A stretch of DNA of 40,371 nucleotides from Burkholderiaceae bacterium (lineage in GTDB: Bacteria; Pseudomonadota; Gammaproteobacteria; Burkholderiales; Burkholderiaceae_A). The stretch is from the NCBI GenBank assembly GCA_018401615.1, contig JAGYKN010000014.1:1-40371 (forward strand), written 5' to 3'. The notes beneath the pieces were generated by a model. The model was given only the letters and a program-made list of their open reading frames with translations. It was not told the origin of the DNA and did no database searches. A program made the position numbers and the translations under genes. Below, in pieces: positions 25,517 to 36,272 of this stretch (position 1 is its first letter; every line of letters begins with the position of its first letter).

Positions 25517-26599
25517 TTAGTCGTCGGCCAGGCTCGAGAGCAACTCGGCCTGGTGCTCGGCCATCAGGGCATCGGTGAGCTCAGCCAGATCGCCGTCCAT
25601 GAGCTGATCGATCTTGTAGAGGGTCAGGTTGATTCGATGATCGGTGACGCGGCCCTGCGGAAAGTTGTAGGTTCGAATCCGCTCCGACCGGTCTCCCGAG
25701 CCAATCATGAGCTTACGGGCAGAGGCCTCTTTCGCCTGCTGTGCAGCCACCTGTCGGTCTCTCACGCGGGCGGCCAAGACCTTCATGGCACGCTCTTTGT
25801 TCTTGTGCTGGCTGCGGTCGTCTTGGCACTCCGCCACGATGCCTGTGGCCAGGTGGGTGATGCGCACGGCTGATTCGGTCTTATTGACGTGTTGACCTCC
25901 GGCGCCACTCGCACGAAAGACATCGATGCGCAGTTCATCGGGGGTGAAATACACCTCACCAACCTCATCGACCTCGGGCAAGACCGCCACCGTGCAGGCC
26001 GATGTGTGAATGCGGCCCTGGGTCTCGGTGGCCGGCACCCGCTGGACCCGGTGGCCGCCAGACTCGAACTTCATGCGCGAGTAGACCCGCTGACCAGCAA
26101 GCCGAACAATGACCTCGCGGTAGCCACCAAGATCGGATGCGTTTGCCGAGAGCATCTCGGCCTGCCACCGATTGCGTTCGGCGTGGCGCAGGTACATTCG
26201 AAGCAGGTCGCCCGCAAAGAGTGCGGACTCATCGCCACCGGTGCCCGCTCGAATCTCAAGAATGATGTCACGCTCGTCGTTCGGATCTTGCGGGAGCAGC
26301 AGCTTTTGCAGCCCTGCTCCGGCAGCAGACATGGCCTCTCGCAGTCGAATCACCTCATCGTTGGCAAAGGCCTTGAGCTCTGGATCCGAGAGCCAGCTCT
26401 GGGCAGCCTGAAGGTCCTCTTCGAGTTGGAGATAGGCGTTAAAGTGGGTCACGACATCGACAAGATCCGAGCGCTCCTTTGAGAGACGTCGAAAATCATC
26501 CATGCGTTTGGCAAGCTCGGGACTCGAGAGCTCCCCTTCGACCAAGGCAAAGCGCAATTTAATCTGCTGCAACTTCGCCAGCAGGCTGGGCTTCATCAT
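25517..26599 (-). CDS. prfA: Peptide chain release factor 1
   Basis: RF1 recognises UAA and UAG and triggers peptide release on the ribosome. The 360-residue product has the codon-recognition tripeptide PAT (189-191, in [16 protein letters not shown]), the catalytic GGQ (234-236, in [22 protein letters not shown]) whose glutamine is the PrmC target, and C-terminal [26 protein letters not shown]. Length is exactly the E. coli length. The second codon is also ATG. It starts 6 bases after the hemA stop. Confidence 0.97.
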   Translation of the reverse strand: MMKPSLLAKLQQIKLRFALVEGELSSPELAKRMDDFRRLSKERSDLVDVVTHFNAYLQLEEDLQAAQSWLSDPELKAFANDEVIRLREAMSAAGAGLQKLLLPQDPNDERDIILEIRAGTGGDESALFAGDLLRMYLRHAERNRWQAEMLSANASDLGGYREVIVRLAGQRVYSRMKFESGGHRVQRVPATETQGRIHTSACTVAVLPEVDEVGEVYFTPDELRIDVFRASGAGGQHVNKTESAVRITHLATGIVAECQDDRSQHKNKERAMKVLAARVRDRQVAAQQAKEASARKLMIGSGDRSERIRTYNFPQGRVTDHRINLTLYKIDQLMDGDLAELTDALMAEHQAELLSSLADD

Positions 26600-26605
26600 C
26601 GGCTG

Positions 26606-27886
26606 CTAATCGTCGGGATGGTTTTGATCGAGCTGGAAGAGTCGCCTGACCACTGTGGCGGCCTCGTCACGGGCGGTGGCGTCAGGACTCGACAGGCCCG
26701 CATATGCGCCGTGGAGGAGCTTCTGAGACAGGGCATGGGCAAGGCCTTGTAGGACGGCCTCGGGCGACTCGCCTCGAGCCAGCCGCCTCTGTGCGGCCTG
26801 GACTTCCTGCGATTGAATCGTCTCCAACTGACCCGTGAGGGCCTTGATAAGGGGCACCTGCTCCCGAGTCTCCTTCCACTGGAGAAAGGTACGAACCCCG
26901 TTCTCAATGATGGCCTCGGCATGGACCACTGCCCCCTGGCGTGCCTCAACACCCTCGCGCACCAATCCACCGAGGTCGTCAACGGAGTAGAGAAAAGCAT
27001 CATCGAGGTCGGCCACCTGCGACTCTATGTCGCGAGGCACGGCGAGATCGATCAGAAACATGGGCCGACGCCGCCGCCTCTTGAGGGCGCTCTCAATGGA
27101 TCCAAGGCCCAGAATTGGCAGGGTGCTGGCGGTGCAACTCACCACGACATCGAACTGGTAGAGGTGGTCTGGCAGCCCTGAGAGCGCCATGGCCTGCCCG
27201 CCGTACCTGCGGGCCAGGGTGTCGCCCCGGGAGACGGTTCGGTTGGCCACCACCACCCTTGAGGGCCGTTGGGCGCAGAAGTGTGAGAGGCAGAGCTCGA
27301 TCATCTCGCCTGCTCCAATAAAGAGCATGGTCGTCTTGGAGAGGTCACCAAAGATCTTTTGGGCAAGCTTTACACCGGCTGCGGCCATGGACACCGAGTG
27401 GGCGCCAATCTCTGTGGTGGTGCGAACCTCCTTGGCAACCGAGAAGGCCCTCTGAAAGAGGTGGTGGAGGTGAACCCCGAGGCTGCCCGCCTCCTGGGCC
27501 TCTCGGGCGGCCTGTTTGAGTTGACCCAGAATCTGGGGCTCGCCGAGCACCATCGAATCGAGTCCACTTGCCACCCGAAAGACATGGCGAACGGCCTGTG
27601 GTTCGTCGTGCTGATAGAGGTGTTGCATGAGCTCAGACGCCTTGACTTGAGAGCGTTGGGCCAGCCAGTCGAGGGCCTGCTCCCGAGCCTGATTCGGGTT
27701 GGGCGTGGCCAGGTAGAGCTCGGTGCGGTTGCAGGTTGAAACCAGTGCCTGTTCCGGGGCAGCATTGGACAACACGCCGCGCAATGCGTGGAGGTTCTCC
27801 CTTAGCGCGTCGCCAGGAAAGGCAAGCCGCTCTCGAATGGACAGAGGGGCGGACTGATGGTTGAGGCCAAAGGCAAACAGCTGCAT
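26606..27886 (-). CDS. hemA: Glutamyl-tRNA reductase HemA
   Basis: HemA reduces glutamyl-tRNA to glutamate-1-semialdehyde, the first committed step of tetrapyrrole synthesis by the C5 pathway. The 426-residue product has the catalytic cysteine in STCNRTELY (C52) and HVFRVASGLDSMVLGEPQILGQLKQAA. The NADPH-binding Rossmann region follows (FIGAGEMIELCLSHF, then VVANRTVSRGDTLARRYGG), with LIDLAVPRDIESQVADLDDAFLYSVDDL and a C-terminal dimerisation domain. The hemA-prfA-prmC order is conserved. A TAGAAT hexamer ending 9 bases before the ATG overlaps the stop codon of the upstream response regulator. Confidence 0.96.
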   Translation of the reverse strand: MQLFAFGLNHQSAPLSIRERLAFPGDALRENLHALRGVLSNAAPEQALVSTCNRTELYLATPNPNQAREQALDWLAQRSQVKASELMQHLYQHDEPQAVRHVFRVASGLDSMVLGEPQILGQLKQAAREAQEAGSLGVHLHHLFQRAFSVAKEVRTTTEIGAHSVSMAAAGVKLAQKIFGDLSKTTMLFIGAGEMIELCLSHFCAQRPSRVVVANRTVSRGDTLARRYGGQAMALSGLPDHLYQFDVVVSCTASTLPILGLGSIESALKRRRRRPMFLIDLAVPRDIESQVADLDDAFLYSVDDLGGLVREGVEARQGAVVHAEAIIENGVRTFLQWKETREQVPLIKALTGQLETIQSQEVQAAQRRLARGESPEAVLQGLAHALSQKLLHGAYAGLSSPDATARDEAATVVRRLFQLDQNHPDD

Positions 27887-27901
27887 GTGGCCTTGATTCT
27901 A
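27887..27901 (-). promoter_or_regulatory. hemA: Candidate leaderless-type promoter of hemA
   Basis: On the minus strand TAGAAT (complement of 27896-27901) ends 9 bases before the hemA ATG and overlaps the response-regulator TAG stop. Only a weak AAGG lies between. A matching -35 is not convincing at the usual spacing, so this is a hexamer-based suggestion. Confidence 0.3.
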
Positions 27902-28609
27902 CGAGAAGTGGTCGAGTCGGTATCCAATACCGTAAACAGGGGAGAGTCGAAAGCCATTCTCAGGGGTCAGGCCAAGCTTTTGGCGGACCCTTGAGATGTG
28001 GGTGTCAATGGTGCGGGTCTGCACCTGCTCATTGTGGCGCCAGACCTGGAGTCGGATCTGATTGCGCGAGACCGTCTTGCCCATCTGCCCGAGAAGGAGT
28101 TGGGCACACTGGAATTCTTTTTCCGTCAGTCGAACGGGTCTTCCGTCTCGCTGCGCCAGGGGGCCACCCTCGCAATTGGGGGAGAGCCGGATTTTTCCAA
28201 CCGCGTGGTCTCGCTCAAATTGCGCCCCACGCCTGCGCCGCACGGTCGCGGCAAGCCGGGCCTGAAGCTCGGCCGCCCGAAATGGTTTGTGGAGGTAGTC
28301 GTGGGCCCCAAGCTCGAAGGCCCTCACGAGGCTCGCCTCATCGGTGACGCCCGTGAGCATGATCATCACCGGGCCGTCCTCCCGGGCCCCATTGGCCCTG
28401 GCCTGATGGGCCGACAGGACCTCAAGCCCCGACATATCTGGAAGCCTCAGGTCACAGAGGACTGCATCGAAATGATGTCGATCCAATGCGTCGAGCAGGT
28501 GTTGACCCTTGGCATATCGGCGCACCCTCCAGCCCTGAACGTGGAGCAAGGCACATAGTTGATCTGCGAGTTGCTCGTCGTCCTCGAGCACAGCAAGTTG
28601 TCCGAGCAT
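27899..28609 (-). CDS. OmpR/PhoB-family response regulator without adjacent kinase
   Basis: A 236-residue two-domain response regulator from the ATG at 28609 (a GTG one codon earlier is also open). The receiver domain has the acidic pair in LEDDEQ (residues 10-11), the phospho-acceptor in VLCDLRLPD (D53), T86 in MLTG and K108 in HKPF. The C-terminal winged helix includes VRLTEKEFQCAQLLLGQMGKTVSRNQIRLQVW, TIDTHISRVRQKLGL and YGIGYRL. No histidine kinase lies next to it; its neighbours are ilvA upstream and hemA 12 bases downstream, on the same strand. The target is unknown. A 6-bp inverted repeat lies just upstream of the start and could be an autoregulatory site. Confidence 0.88.
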   Translation of the reverse strand: MLGQLAVLEDDEQLADQLCALLHVQGWRVRRYAKGQHLLDALDRHHFDAVLCDLRLPDMSGLEVLSAHQARANGAREDGPVMIMLTGVTDEASLVRAFELGAHDYLHKPFRAAELQARLAATVRRRRGAQFERDHAVGKIRLSPNCEGGPLAQRDGRPVRLTEKEFQCAQLLLGQMGKTVSRNQIRLQVWRHNEQVQTRTIDTHISRVRQKLGLTPENGFRLSPVYGIGYRLDHFS

Positions 28610-28618
28610 CACCCTGTC

Positions 28619-28643
28619 CTGACCAAATATTGAAAGAGGTCAG
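28619..28643. promoter_or_regulatory. Inverted repeat upstream of the orphan response regulator
   Basis: CTGACC (28619-28624) and GGTCAG (28638-28643) are perfect inverted 6-mers separated by 13 AT-rich bases that include AATATT. It lies 10-34 bases upstream of the response-regulator ATG, in the 56-base gap after ilvA. It could be an operator or part of a weak hairpin. No T-tract follows, so a terminator is less likely. Confidence 0.35.
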
Positions 28644-28665
28644 AAGGGTAGCCAGCCCAATGGCC

Positions 28666-30213
28666 TTAGCCCTGTTGGCTTTCCTGACACCCTAAAAAAA
28701 GCTGATAGGCCGGGTGAAGGGACTCATCCTTGTGGGGATATCCCAATTGTTGAAGAAAGGACTGGAAGTCGGTCTCATCTGAGGCAGGGACCTGCAGCCC
28801 CACCAGGATGCGGCCGTAATCGGCGCCATGGTTGCGATAGTGAAACAGCGAGATGTTCCAGCTTGGGTTCATGGCGGAGAGGAAACGCATGAGGGCCCCA
28901 GGGCGCTCGGGGAATTCAAATCGGTAGAGGCGCTCCGCACGGGCAAGCTCGGAGTGCCCGCCCACGAGGTGCCGCAGGTGCGCCTTGGCGACCTCGTCGT
29001 TCGAGAGGTCTAGGGTATTGAATCCGGCTGCCCGCAGCTGGTTGGAGATGGTCTGCGCCTGCGAGGGCTCTGTGAGTTGCAGGCCCAGAAAGATGTGGGC
29101 CTGACTCGCATCAGCAATGCGGTAGTTAAATTCGGTGACATTGTGTTGGCCAAGCAGGCCACAGAAACGCTTAAAGCTGCCGCGCGCCTCTGGAATGGTC
29201 ACGGCAAAGATCGCCTCTCGGCCCTCACCGATCTCGCTGCGCTCACTCACAAAACGGAGCCGGTCGAAATTCATGTTGGCCCCGCAGGTGATGGCCACCA
29301 GGGTGCGGGGTTGTCCATCGGGCCGCCTGGCCCCCTGCCTGGCAACCCAGGCCTTTAGGCCCGCCACTGCCAGCGCCCCTGCGGGCTCTTGGATGGAGCG
29401 GGTGTCTTCGTAGACATCCTTGATCGCAGCACAGACCGCATCGGTGTCGACCCGGATCATGCCATCGACCAGGGCCTTGGCGAGCCGAAAAGTCTCTTCG
29501 CCCACCCGCTTGACGGCCGTGCCATCTGAGAAGAGCCCGACCTCCGAGAGGGTGACCCTCTGGCCTTGTTCAAGCGACTGGGCCATTGCATCGGAGTCCT
29601 CGGTCTGCACGCCAATCACCAGGGTCTGCGGCCGCAACGCCTTGATGAATGCGGCGACCCCCGCGATGAGGCCACCACCACCAACGGCCACAAAGACCAC
29701 GTCAATCGGATCGGCGTGTTGTCGAAGGATCTCCATGCCAACGGTGCCCTGGCCGGCAATCACATCGGGGTCGTCAAAGGGATGCACGAAGGTAAGCCCC
29801 TGCGCCTGCTGCAGGGTGAGGGCATGGTCATGGGCATCAGAGTAGGAGTCACCATGGAGCACGATCTCTGCACCGCGGTCTCGCACAGCCTGCACCTTGA
29901 CCGTGGGGGTGGTCACCGGCATGACAATCACGGCCCGGCAGCCCAGTTGCTGGGCGGCCAGGGCGACCCCCTGTGCATGGTTGCCAGCCGAGGCTGCGAT
30001 CACCCCCCGAGCGAGCTCATCTGCCGAGAGCCGAACCATCTTGTTGTAAGCCCCTCTGATCTTGAAGGAAAAGACGGGCTGGGTGTCTTCGCGTTTGAGG
30101 AGCACATTGCAGCCAAGACGCCTGCTCAGGCTGGGCGCGGGCTCGAGGGGGGTCTCATTGGCCACGTCATAGACGCGGGCATTGAGGATGCGAAGCAGGT
30201 ATTGCGTGGTCAT
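28666..30213 (-). CDS. ilvA: Threonine dehydratase (biosynthetic)
   Basis: IlvA deaminates threonine to 2-oxobutanoate, the entry step of isoleucine synthesis. The 515-residue product has the PLP lysine in [19 protein letters not shown] (K51), [13 protein letters not shown], and the glycine-rich PLP phosphate loop [28 protein letters not shown] and [19 protein letters not shown] lead into two C-terminal ACT-like regulatory domains (about residues 340-410 and 430-500, including [15 protein letters not shown]). Two regulatory domains and this length mark the long, isoleucine-feedback-inhibited type rather than the catabolic enzyme. It is divergent from the FAD/Fe-S oxidoreductase with a 36-base gap. 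Confidence 0.95.
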   Translation of the reverse strand: MTTQYLLRILNARVYDVANETPLEPAPSLSRRLGCNVLLKREDTQPVFSFKIRGAYNKMVRLSADELARGVIAASAGNHAQGVALAAQQLGCRAVIVMPVTTPTVKVQAVRDRGAEIVLHGDSYSDAHDHALTLQQAQGLTFVHPFDDPDVIAGQGTVGMEILRQHADPIDVVFVAVGGGGLIAGVAAFIKALRPQTLVIGVQTEDSDAMAQSLEQGQRVTLSEVGLFSDGTAVKRVGEETFRLAKALVDGMIRVDTDAVCAAIKDVYEDTRSIQEPAGALAVAGLKAWVARQGARRPDGQPRTLVAITCGANMNFDRLRFVSERSEIGEGREAIFAVTIPEARGSFKRFCGLLGQHNVTEFNYRIADASQAHIFLGLQLTEPSQAQTISNQLRAAGFNTLDLSNDEVAKAHLRHLVGGHSELARAERLYRFEFPERPGALMRFLSAMNPSWNISLFHYRNHGADYGRILVGLQVPASDETDFQSFLQQLGYPHKDESLHPAYQLFLGCQESQQG

Positions 30214-30249
30214 TTGCCCAGTGTAAAGGGTCGTAGAATCAGGTCACCC
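30214..30249. promoter_or_regulatory. Divergent ilvA / FAD-Fe-S oxidoreductase promoter region (leaderless-type)
   Basis: Thirty-six bases separate the two start codons. On the minus strand TACACT (complement of 30220-30225) ends 6 bases before the ilvA ATG, with GTGACC as a possible -35 at 16-base spacing. On the plus strand TAGAAT (30234-30239) ends 10 bases before the oxidoreductase ATG. Neither has a convincing Shine-Dalgarno sequence. Confidence 0.45.
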
Positions 30250-33200
30250 ATGAACGCGCCCCTGCCCCCAGTCTTCCTGGCCGACACCGTCTTGGCTGGC
30301 GATCCGGCTGGCCCAAGGCTGCGAGAGATTCCCTACAACTACACCTCATTTTCCGACCAGGAAATCGTGCGCCGGGTCCTGGGAGAGGAGGGCTGGAATC
30401 TTATTTCGGAGCTGCGGCAAGAGCGGCGCACCGGTCGCTCGGCCAAGATGCTCTACGAGGTGATTGGTGACATCTGGGTGGTCGAGCGCAATCCCTACCT
30501 GCAAGACGATCTTCTCCAGAATCCCAAACGTCGCAGCCAGCTCATCGGGGCCCTCCACCACCGGCTCTCGGAGGTGGATCAACGTCGCCCCCGAGACGAC
30601 ACGGACCCACAGGCAGAGCAGCGAGACCGCAGGGTCCATGGTCTGCTGGCCCTGGCCCGGGCAGCCGTGACGCGGTTTTCGACGTCCTTTGATGACACCG
30701 CCAGCCTGCGTCGTCGAGCTGCCAAGCGTTTTTCCAAGCACACGGCAGCTGACAACATTCGCTTTGATGGCCTCTCGAGGGTCTCGCATGTGACCGATGC
30801 CACAGACTGGCGGGTGGAGTACCCATTTGTGGTGCTCGCGCCAGACACCGAGGCTGAGATGGCTCCCCTGGTGCAGGCCTGCATTGAATTGGGCCTCACG
30901 ATCATTCCCCGCGGTGGTGGCACCGGATACACCGGCGGGGCCATTCCGCTCACCCCCCGATCTGTGGTCATCAACACCGAGAAGCTCGAAGACCTCGGCC
31001 CGGTCGAGTGGCGAACCCTCGATGGCCTGGATGCCCCGGTCGCCACCATCTTTGCTGGCGCTGGCGTGGTGACCCGCAGGGTCTCTGATGCAGCGGATGC
31101 CGCAGGCTTTGTCTTTGCTGTGGATCCAACCTCAGCAGATGCCTCGTGTGTGGGCGGCAACATTGCCATGAATGCGGGCGGCAAGAAGGCTGTGCTCTGG
31201 GGCACGGCCATCGACAACCTGGCCTCTTGGCGCATGGTCGATCCCAACGGCAATTGGCTTGAGGTCACCCGCATCCATCACAACATGGGCAAGATCCACG
31301 ATGCCCAATGGGCCGAGTTCGAGATTGCCCGCTACAACTCAGATCAGCTCACCCAGGCCATTGGCGTCAAGGGGGACGCTGCTCGCTTTGTGGGCAAGCC
31401 GCTCTCCCTTGAGCGCCTGCGCATTGAGGGGCATCGGTTTCGCCGCCTGGGCCTGGGCAAGGATGTCACCGACAAGGTCCTCGGTGGACTGCCTGGCATT
31501 CAGAAAGAAGGCTGCGATGGCCTCATCACCAGTTGCCGTTGGGTCTTGCATCGCATGCCCAGTCACATTCGAACGGTCTGTCTCGAGTTCTTTGGCAATG
31601 CCCAAGATGCGGTGCCTGCCATCGTCGAGATCAAGAGCCACCTCGATGCCCGCCCGGGTGGCACGCAACTCGCAGGCCTTGAGCACCTCGATGAACGCTA
31701 CCTGCGGGCTGTGGGCTACAGCACCAAGAGCAAGCGTGAAAGACTCCCAAAAATGGTGCTCATCGGCGACATCGTGGGCGATGACGAGCAGGCCGTCGCC
31801 CATGCTGCCTCCGAGGTGGTGCGCCTGGCGAATGCTCGCTCGGGGGAGGGCTTTGTGGCCGTCTCGCCCGAGTCTAGAAAGACATTCTGGTCTGATCGAA
31901 ATCGCACGGCTGCCATTGCTCGGCACACCAACGCCTTTAAGATCAATGAAGATGTGGTCATCCCGCTGGCGCGCATGGGCGAGTACACCAATGCGATTGA
32001 GCGCATCAACATCGAGTTGTCCATCTCCAATAAGCTCAAGCTCACGCGCGCCCTGCGACAGGCGCTCAACGACACCGTGGTGGCCGATGATCAGCCCGAC
32101 GGCCAACCGACCGACCTGCGCCAGCGCATTGAAGAGGCGGCTGGCCTGCTCAAGCTCGTCGAGGCGCGGTGGGCCTTCTTGCTGGCCCATTTAGATCAAT
32201 CGCCTGCCGAGGATGCTGAGGCCGCCCGGCGGCACGGTCTCGGTGAGTTGCTCGCCACGCACCCTGGCCGCACGTATGGCGCCCTGCTGCAAGACCACAG
32301 CATTCGTGTCTCGTGGAAGCGGGAGCTTCGGGCCCCCTTGCAACAACTCTTTTCGGGCGTCACGCTCTTGCCCATCTTTGAGCGCCTCGAGGCGACTCAC
32401 CGTCGCATCCTTCGCTCAAGGGTCTTCATTGCCCTGCACATGCATGCGGGCGATGGCAATGTCCACACCAACCTGCCTGTGAACTCAGACGACTACGAGA
32501 TGCTGCAGGAGGCCCATGCCACTGTGGCCCGCATCATGAAGATTGCCATCGAACTCGATGGTGTCATCTCCGGCGAACATGGCATTGGCATCACAAAACT
32601 CGCCTTTCTCACCCCAGCCGAACGCAAGGCTTTTGCCGACTACAAGCAGCAGGTGGACCCCGACCAGCATTTCAATGCGGGCAAGCTGCTCGAGGGCGCA
32701 GACCTGCGCAATGCCTACACACCATCCTTTGGGCTGATGGGCTCTGAGAGTCTCATCATGCAGCAGAGCGATATTGGCTCGATCGCAGATTCGTTTGCCA
32801 ATTGCCTTCGGTGCGGCAAGTGCAAGCCCGTCTGCGCAACCCACTCTCCTCGGGCGAATCTCCTCTACTCGCCTCGTGACAAGATCCTGGCCACCTCATT
32901 GCTGATCGAGGCCTTCCTCTACGAGGAGCAGACCCGCCGTGGCGTCTCAATAGCACATTGGGAGGAGTTTGGTGATGTGGCTGACCACTGCACCGTCTGC
33001 CACAAATGCCTGTCGCCCTGCCCAGTCGACATTGATTTCGGCGAGGTCTCCATGCAGATGCGCGACCTGCTGCGTCGCATGGGCAAGAGGCGATTCAATC
33101 CGGGCACGGCCGCATCCATGTTTTTTCTCAACGCATCGCGGCCGCAGACCATTGCCCTGGTTCGCACCGTGATGATCGAGTGGGGCTATAAGGCGCAACG

Positions 33201-34230
33201 GCTGGCCCACCAGCTGCTCAAGCGATTCGCCAAGGCCCAGACCGCCAAGCCCCCCGCCACCACCGGGCGAGCGCCCCTTCGCGAACAGGTGATTCACTTT
33301 GTCAACAAGAAGATGCCGGGCAATCTTCCCAAGAAAACAGCCCGTGCCTTGCTTGACATTGAGGATGCCCAGTATGTGCCGATCATTCGGGATCCCGTCC
33401 GAACCTCAGGCGACACAGAGGCGGTCTTTTATTTCCCGGGCTGTGGCTCCGAGCGGCTCTTCTCCCAGGTGGGGCTGGCCACCCAGGCCATGCTCTGGCA
33501 GGTTGGGGTGCAGACCGTGCTGCCGCCTGGCTACCTCTGCTGCGGATACCCGCAGCGGGGCAGTGGCCAGTTCGACAAGGCAGACAAGATCATCACCGAC
33601 AACCGAGTGCTCTTTCACCGTGTGGCCAACACCCTAAATTACCTCGACATCAAGACCGTCTTGGTCTCCTGCGGCACCTGCTACGACCAACTCGCGGGCT
33701 ATGAATTCGAGAAGATCTTTCCGGGCTGCCGCATTTTAGACATCCACGAATACCTCTTGGAAAAGGGCGTGCGCCTCGAGCAGGCCACGGGCGTGCGCTA
33801 CATGTACCACGACCCCTGCCACTCGCCCATGAAGCAGCACAACCCGCTCAAGCTGGTGAACCTGCTTATGAATGCTCAAGAGAATGGGGAGATACAGAAA
33901 AACGACCGCTGTTGTGGGGAGTCGGGCACGCTGGCTGTGAGTCGGCCCGACATCTCCACCCAGGTTCGCTTTCGCAAAGAAGATGAGATGCGCAAGGGCG
34001 CCGAGCAACTCCGAGACGATGCTGCCTCGGCAGGCCGGCTGGCCAAGCCGATCAAGGTCCTCACCGCCTGCCCGTCTTGCCTGCAGGGCCTTAATCGATT
34101 CTCAGACGACACCGGTGTGGAGGCCGACTACATCGTGGTGGAGATGGCTCGGCACCTGCTTGGCGCCGACTGGATGACCGACTACGTGCGTCAGGCCAAC
34201 AATGGGGGCATCGAGCGGGTCTTGGTCTGA
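30250..34230 (+). CDS. DUF3683 / FAD-linked oxidase / Fe-S oxidoreductase fusion (1326 aa)
   Basis: A very large oxidoreductase resembling D-lactate or glycolate dehydrogenases with electron-transfer modules fused in one chain. I start at the ATG at 30250, just past the ilvA promoter; the open frame extends far upstream but only antisense to ilvA. Domains in order: DUF3683-like N-terminus (about 1-150); FAD-binding PCMH domain with [18 protein letters not shown] (about 217-234); and an FAD-oxidase C-terminal domain with [12 protein letters not shown] and [10 protein letters not shown] (about 690-820). Two ferredoxin motifs follow ([11 protein letters not shown] at about 852 and [12 protein letters not shown] at about 914), then CCG-type cysteine-rich domains ([44 protein letters not shown]). 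The substrate is not evident; a 2-hydroxy acid is likely by family. The pairing with ilvA recurs in Burkholderiales. It overlaps phoR tail-to-tail by 40 bases. Confidence 0.88.
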   Translation: MNAPLPPVFLADTVLAGDPAGPRLREIPYNYTSFSDQEIVRRVLGEEGWNLISELRQERRTGRSAKMLYEVIGDIWVVERNPYLQDDLLQNPKRRSQLIGALHHRLSEVDQRRPRDDTDPQAEQRDRRVHGLLALARAAVTRFSTSFDDTASLRRRAAKRFSKHTAADNIRFDGLSRVSHVTDATDWRVEYPFVVLAPDTEAEMAPLVQACIELGLTIIPRGGGTGYTGGAIPLTPRSVVINTEKLEDLGPVEWRTLDGLDAPVATIFAGAGVVTRRVSDAADAAGFVFAVDPTSADASCVGGNIAMNAGGKKAVLWGTAIDNLASWRMVDPNGNWLEVTRIHHNMGKIHDAQWAEFEIARYNSDQLTQAIGVKGDAARFVGKPLSLERLRIEGHRFRRLGLGKDVTDKVLGGLPGIQKEGCDGLITSCRWVLHRMPSHIRTVCLEFFGNAQDAVPAIVEIKSHLDARPGGTQLAGLEHLDERYLRAVGYSTKSKRERLPKMVLIGDIVGDDEQAVAHAASEVVRLANARSGEGFVAVSPESRKTFWSDRNRTAAIARHTNAFKINEDVVIPLARMGEYTNAIERINIELSISNKLKLTRALRQALNDTVVADDQPDGQPTDLRQRIEEAAGLLKLVEARWAFLLAHLDQSPAEDAEAARRHGLGELLATHPGRTYGALLQDHSIRVSWKRELRAPLQQLFSGVTLLPIFERLEATHRRILRSRVFIALHMHAGDGNVHTNLPVNSDDYEMLQEAHATVARIMKIAIELDGVISGEHGIGITKLAFLTPAERKAFADYKQQVDPDQHFNAGKLLEGADLRNAYTPSFGLMGSESLIMQQSDIGSIADSFANCLRCGKCKPVCATHSPRANLLYSPRDKILATSLLIEAFLYEEQTRRGVSIAHWEEFGDVADHCTVCHKCLSPCPVDIDFGEVSMQMRDLLRRMGKRRFNPGTAASMFFLNASRPQTIALVRTVMIEWGYKAQRLAHQLLKRFAKAQTAKPPATTGRAPLREQVIHFVNKKMPGNLPKKTARALLDIEDAQYVPIIRDPVRTSGDTEAVFYFPGCGSERLFSQVGLATQAMLWQVGVQTVLPPGYLCCGYPQRGSGQFDKADKIITDNRVLFHRVANTLNYLDIKTVLVSCGTCYDQLAGYEFEKIFPGCRILDIHEYLLEKGVRLEQATGVRYMYHDPCHSPMKQHNPLKLVNLLMNAQENGEIQKNDRCCGESGTLAVSRPDISTQVRFRKEDEMRKGAEQLRDDAASAGRLAKPIKVLTACPSCLQGLNRFSDDTGVEADYIVVEMARHLLGADWMTDYVRQANNGGIERVLV

Positions 34231-35525
34231 CCCTCTTGGCACCGCGCGGCCGGAAAGATCAAGGAGAAGGTGCTTCCCTTGCGAAGCTCGCTTTGAATCT
34301 CAAGTTGGGCGCCATGGCGTGCCCCAATGTGTTTGACGATGGCCAGGCCCAGCCCGGTCCCACCCGTGTCGCGCGAGCGGCCCTTGTCTGCCCGATAGAA
34401 ACGCTCCGCCAGACGGCTCAGGTGGTGGGCCTCAATTCCTGGCCCGGTGTCGGCGACACAGAAGATGCCTTCGCCATTTGGGCCAGCGGCCCATCTAAGG
34501 GTCACGCAGCCGCCGGCTGGGGTGTACCGAATGGCGTTGGTCACCAGATTCCCAAAGGCGCTCGTCAACTCAATCACATCACCCCGCAGGTCAGCGCTCG
34601 AGGCCAGCGAGGTCTCGATGGTGTGACTGCCGCGGCTGATCAATTGCGCCTCTGAGGCCAACTGATGGAGCAGGGTCGACATCTCGATGTGGGCCTCATG
34701 CAGGGGCTCCTGGGCTGATTCGAGTCTTGAGAGGGTGAGGAGGTCATCGATTAACCGCTGCATGCGCCGCGTCTGGCCACTCATGGTCGAGAGAATGTCG
34801 GCGATCTGCGCTGCCGACAGCGGAAGCTCCTGGAGGGTCTCGAGAAAGCCCGCCAGAACCGTCAGCGGTGTTTTGAGTTCGTGGGAGACGTTGGCCACGA
34901 AGTCGCGCCGAGTGGTCTCGAGTCGTTCGATGGAGGTGACATCGCGGGTCAGCAGCAGCCTGTCTTGCTCTCCGTAGGGAACAAGCTGGGCCTGCAAGAC
35001 TCGGTCTGCAGTGGGCACCCCATGCAGCGTCACGGGCACGTCCCATGCTCGCCTTTCCACATAATCTGCAAAGGCTGGGTGCCGGAGCAGGTTGAGAATG
35101 TTGCGGCCTTGGTCGGTGGGCAGGCGAAGGCTCAGGTGCTCTGCGGCCCGTTGACTGGCGTAATTGATCTGGTTGTGAATATCGAGGGCCACCACCCCAT
35201 CGGGCATGGCCTCGGTGGCACCTCGAAAGCTCGTCAGGGCGGCGCTAAGCTGCTGCTGCTGGCGCTCATATGATCGGGCCAGTCGATGGACTGAGGAATA
35301 GAGGAGGTCCCAGGTGCCCAGGCCAGTGGGCGTCTTGTCGAGTTTGAAGTCCTCTAGCCATCGCGTCATCTTGTGGAGGTGCCAGAGCTGAAACCCGACC
35401 CAGGTCGCCAGGCACGCCACAAGACTGAGGAGCGCCGCCCGAGAACCTGCAGCCAGCCAAGTGCTGGCGGACAACGCCACAACGATGCCAAGGGTGATGC
35501 CCACCCGAATCCAGAGACTGGTCAT
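34191..35525 (-). CDS. phoR: Phosphate regulon sensor histidine kinase PhoR
   Basis: PhoR phosphorylates PhoB when phosphate is scarce. The 444-residue product has two N-terminal transmembrane helices ([20 protein letters not shown] and [21 protein letters not shown]) with almost no periplasmic loop, as in other PhoR proteins. A PAS domain follows (about 100-195, [21 protein letters not shown]). The HisKA phospho-acceptor is in [20 protein letters not shown] (H215). The ATPase domain has the N box [14 protein letters not shown], the G1 box [36 protein letters not shown] and GSTFSLIFP. It follows phoB by 39 bases. The last 40 bases overlap the 3' end of the oxidoreductase gene on the other strand. 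Confidence 0.94.
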   Translation of the reverse strand: MTSLWIRVGITLGIVVALSASTWLAAGSRAALLSLVACLATWVGFQLWHLHKMTRWLEDFKLDKTPTGLGTWDLLYSSVHRLARSYERQQQQLSAALTSFRGATEAMPDGVVALDIHNQINYASQRAAEHLSLRLPTDQGRNILNLLRHPAFADYVERRAWDVPVTLHGVPTADRVLQAQLVPYGEQDRLLLTRDVTSIERLETTRRDFVANVSHELKTPLTVLAGFLETLQELPLSAAQIADILSTMSGQTRRMQRLIDDLLTLSRLESAQEPLHEAHIEMSTLLHQLASEAQLISRGSHTIETSLASSADLRGDVIELTSAFGNLVTNAIRYTPAGGCVTLRWAAGPNGEGIFCVADTGPGIEAHHLSRLAERFYRADKGRSRDTGGTGLGLAIVKHIGARHGAQLEIQSELRKGSTFSLIFPAARCQEGQTKTRSMPPLLA

Positions 35526-35564
35526 GCCACTATTTTGCCTGCCCCATGGGGCCTCTGGGTGGGC

Positions 35565-36263
35565 TTAGCCCGATGAGGGCCTGGCAGTGAACCGGTAGCC
35601 GCTGCCCCGGACGGTCTCGACGTGGCGGTCGTGGCCTGAGGCGGAGAGGGATTGCCGAAGGCGTCGAATGTGCACATCGACGGTTCGCTCCTCCACGTAG
35701 ACATGATCGCCCCAGACCTGGTCGAGCAGCTGGCTTCGACTGTGGACGCGCTCGGGATGGGTCATGAAAAAGTGAAGAAGTCGAAACTCTGTTGGGCCAA
35801 GGTCAAGGCCCTGCTCGCCACCAGAGACGCGATGTGTTGAGGGGTCCAGGCTCAGGCCGCAGATGTCGACGGTCTCCTCGGTGAGTTGGGGCGCGCGTCG
35901 CCGCATCACGGCCTTGATGCGGGCCATGAGCTCCTTGGGTGAGAAGGGCTTGGTCATGTAGTCGTCTGCCCCGCTCTCGAGCCCCTCGACCTTGTCGCCC
36001 TCTTCTGATCTTGCCGTGAGCATGATGATCGGGATGTCTCGGGTGCGGTCATCGGCTCGCAACTTCTTTGCAAACTGAACCCCGCTGGAGCCCGGAAGCA
36101 TCCAGTCGAGCAGGATGAGATCGGGTTGCTCGGCCCGAATGAGGGTCTCGGCTTGAATGGTGTCGGCGGCCCTTAAAACCTTATAACCTGCAAAACTGAG
36201 GTTCACTGCCACCAGTTCTGCAATGGCAGGCTCGTCTTCCACGACTAGAATAGTGGTCGCCAT
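35565..36263 (-). CDS. phoB: Phosphate regulon response regulator PhoB
   Basis: PhoB, once phosphorylated, activates Pho-box promoters. The 232-residue product has receiver residues E9/D10 (VVEDEP), D53 ([11 protein letters not shown]), T in [11 protein letters not shown] and K in [11 protein letters not shown]. The winged-helix output domain contains [54 protein letters not shown] and GSGYRF. These are close to canonical PhoB. A Pho box with typical spacing to a -10 element lies just upstream, indicating autoregulation of phoBR. Confidence 0.95.
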   Translation of the reverse strand: MATTILVVEDEPAIAELVAVNLSFAGYKVLRAADTIQAETLIRAEQPDLILLDWMLPGSSGVQFAKKLRADDRTRDIPIIMLTARSEEGDKVEGLESGADDYMTKPFSPKELMARIKAVMRRRAPQLTEETVDICGLSLDPSTHRVSGGEQGLDLGPTEFRLLHFFMTHPERVHSRSQLLDQVWGDHVYVEERTVDVHIRRLRQSLSASGHDRHVETVRGSGYRFTARPSSG

Positions 36264-36272
36264 TAGGATTTC

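Noticed and set aside
29566-30249. Upstream extension of the oxidoreductase reading frame by more than 220 codons
   Set aside because: This part is antisense to ilvA, whose sequence is clearly conserved. A good start and candidate -10 exist at 30250, and the family N-terminus matches from there.
31172-32194. Alternative-frame and antisense open frames within the oxidoreductase gene
   Set aside because: They are rich in Ser/Arg/Pro, show no motifs, and lie within a well-conserved FAD-oxidase domain.
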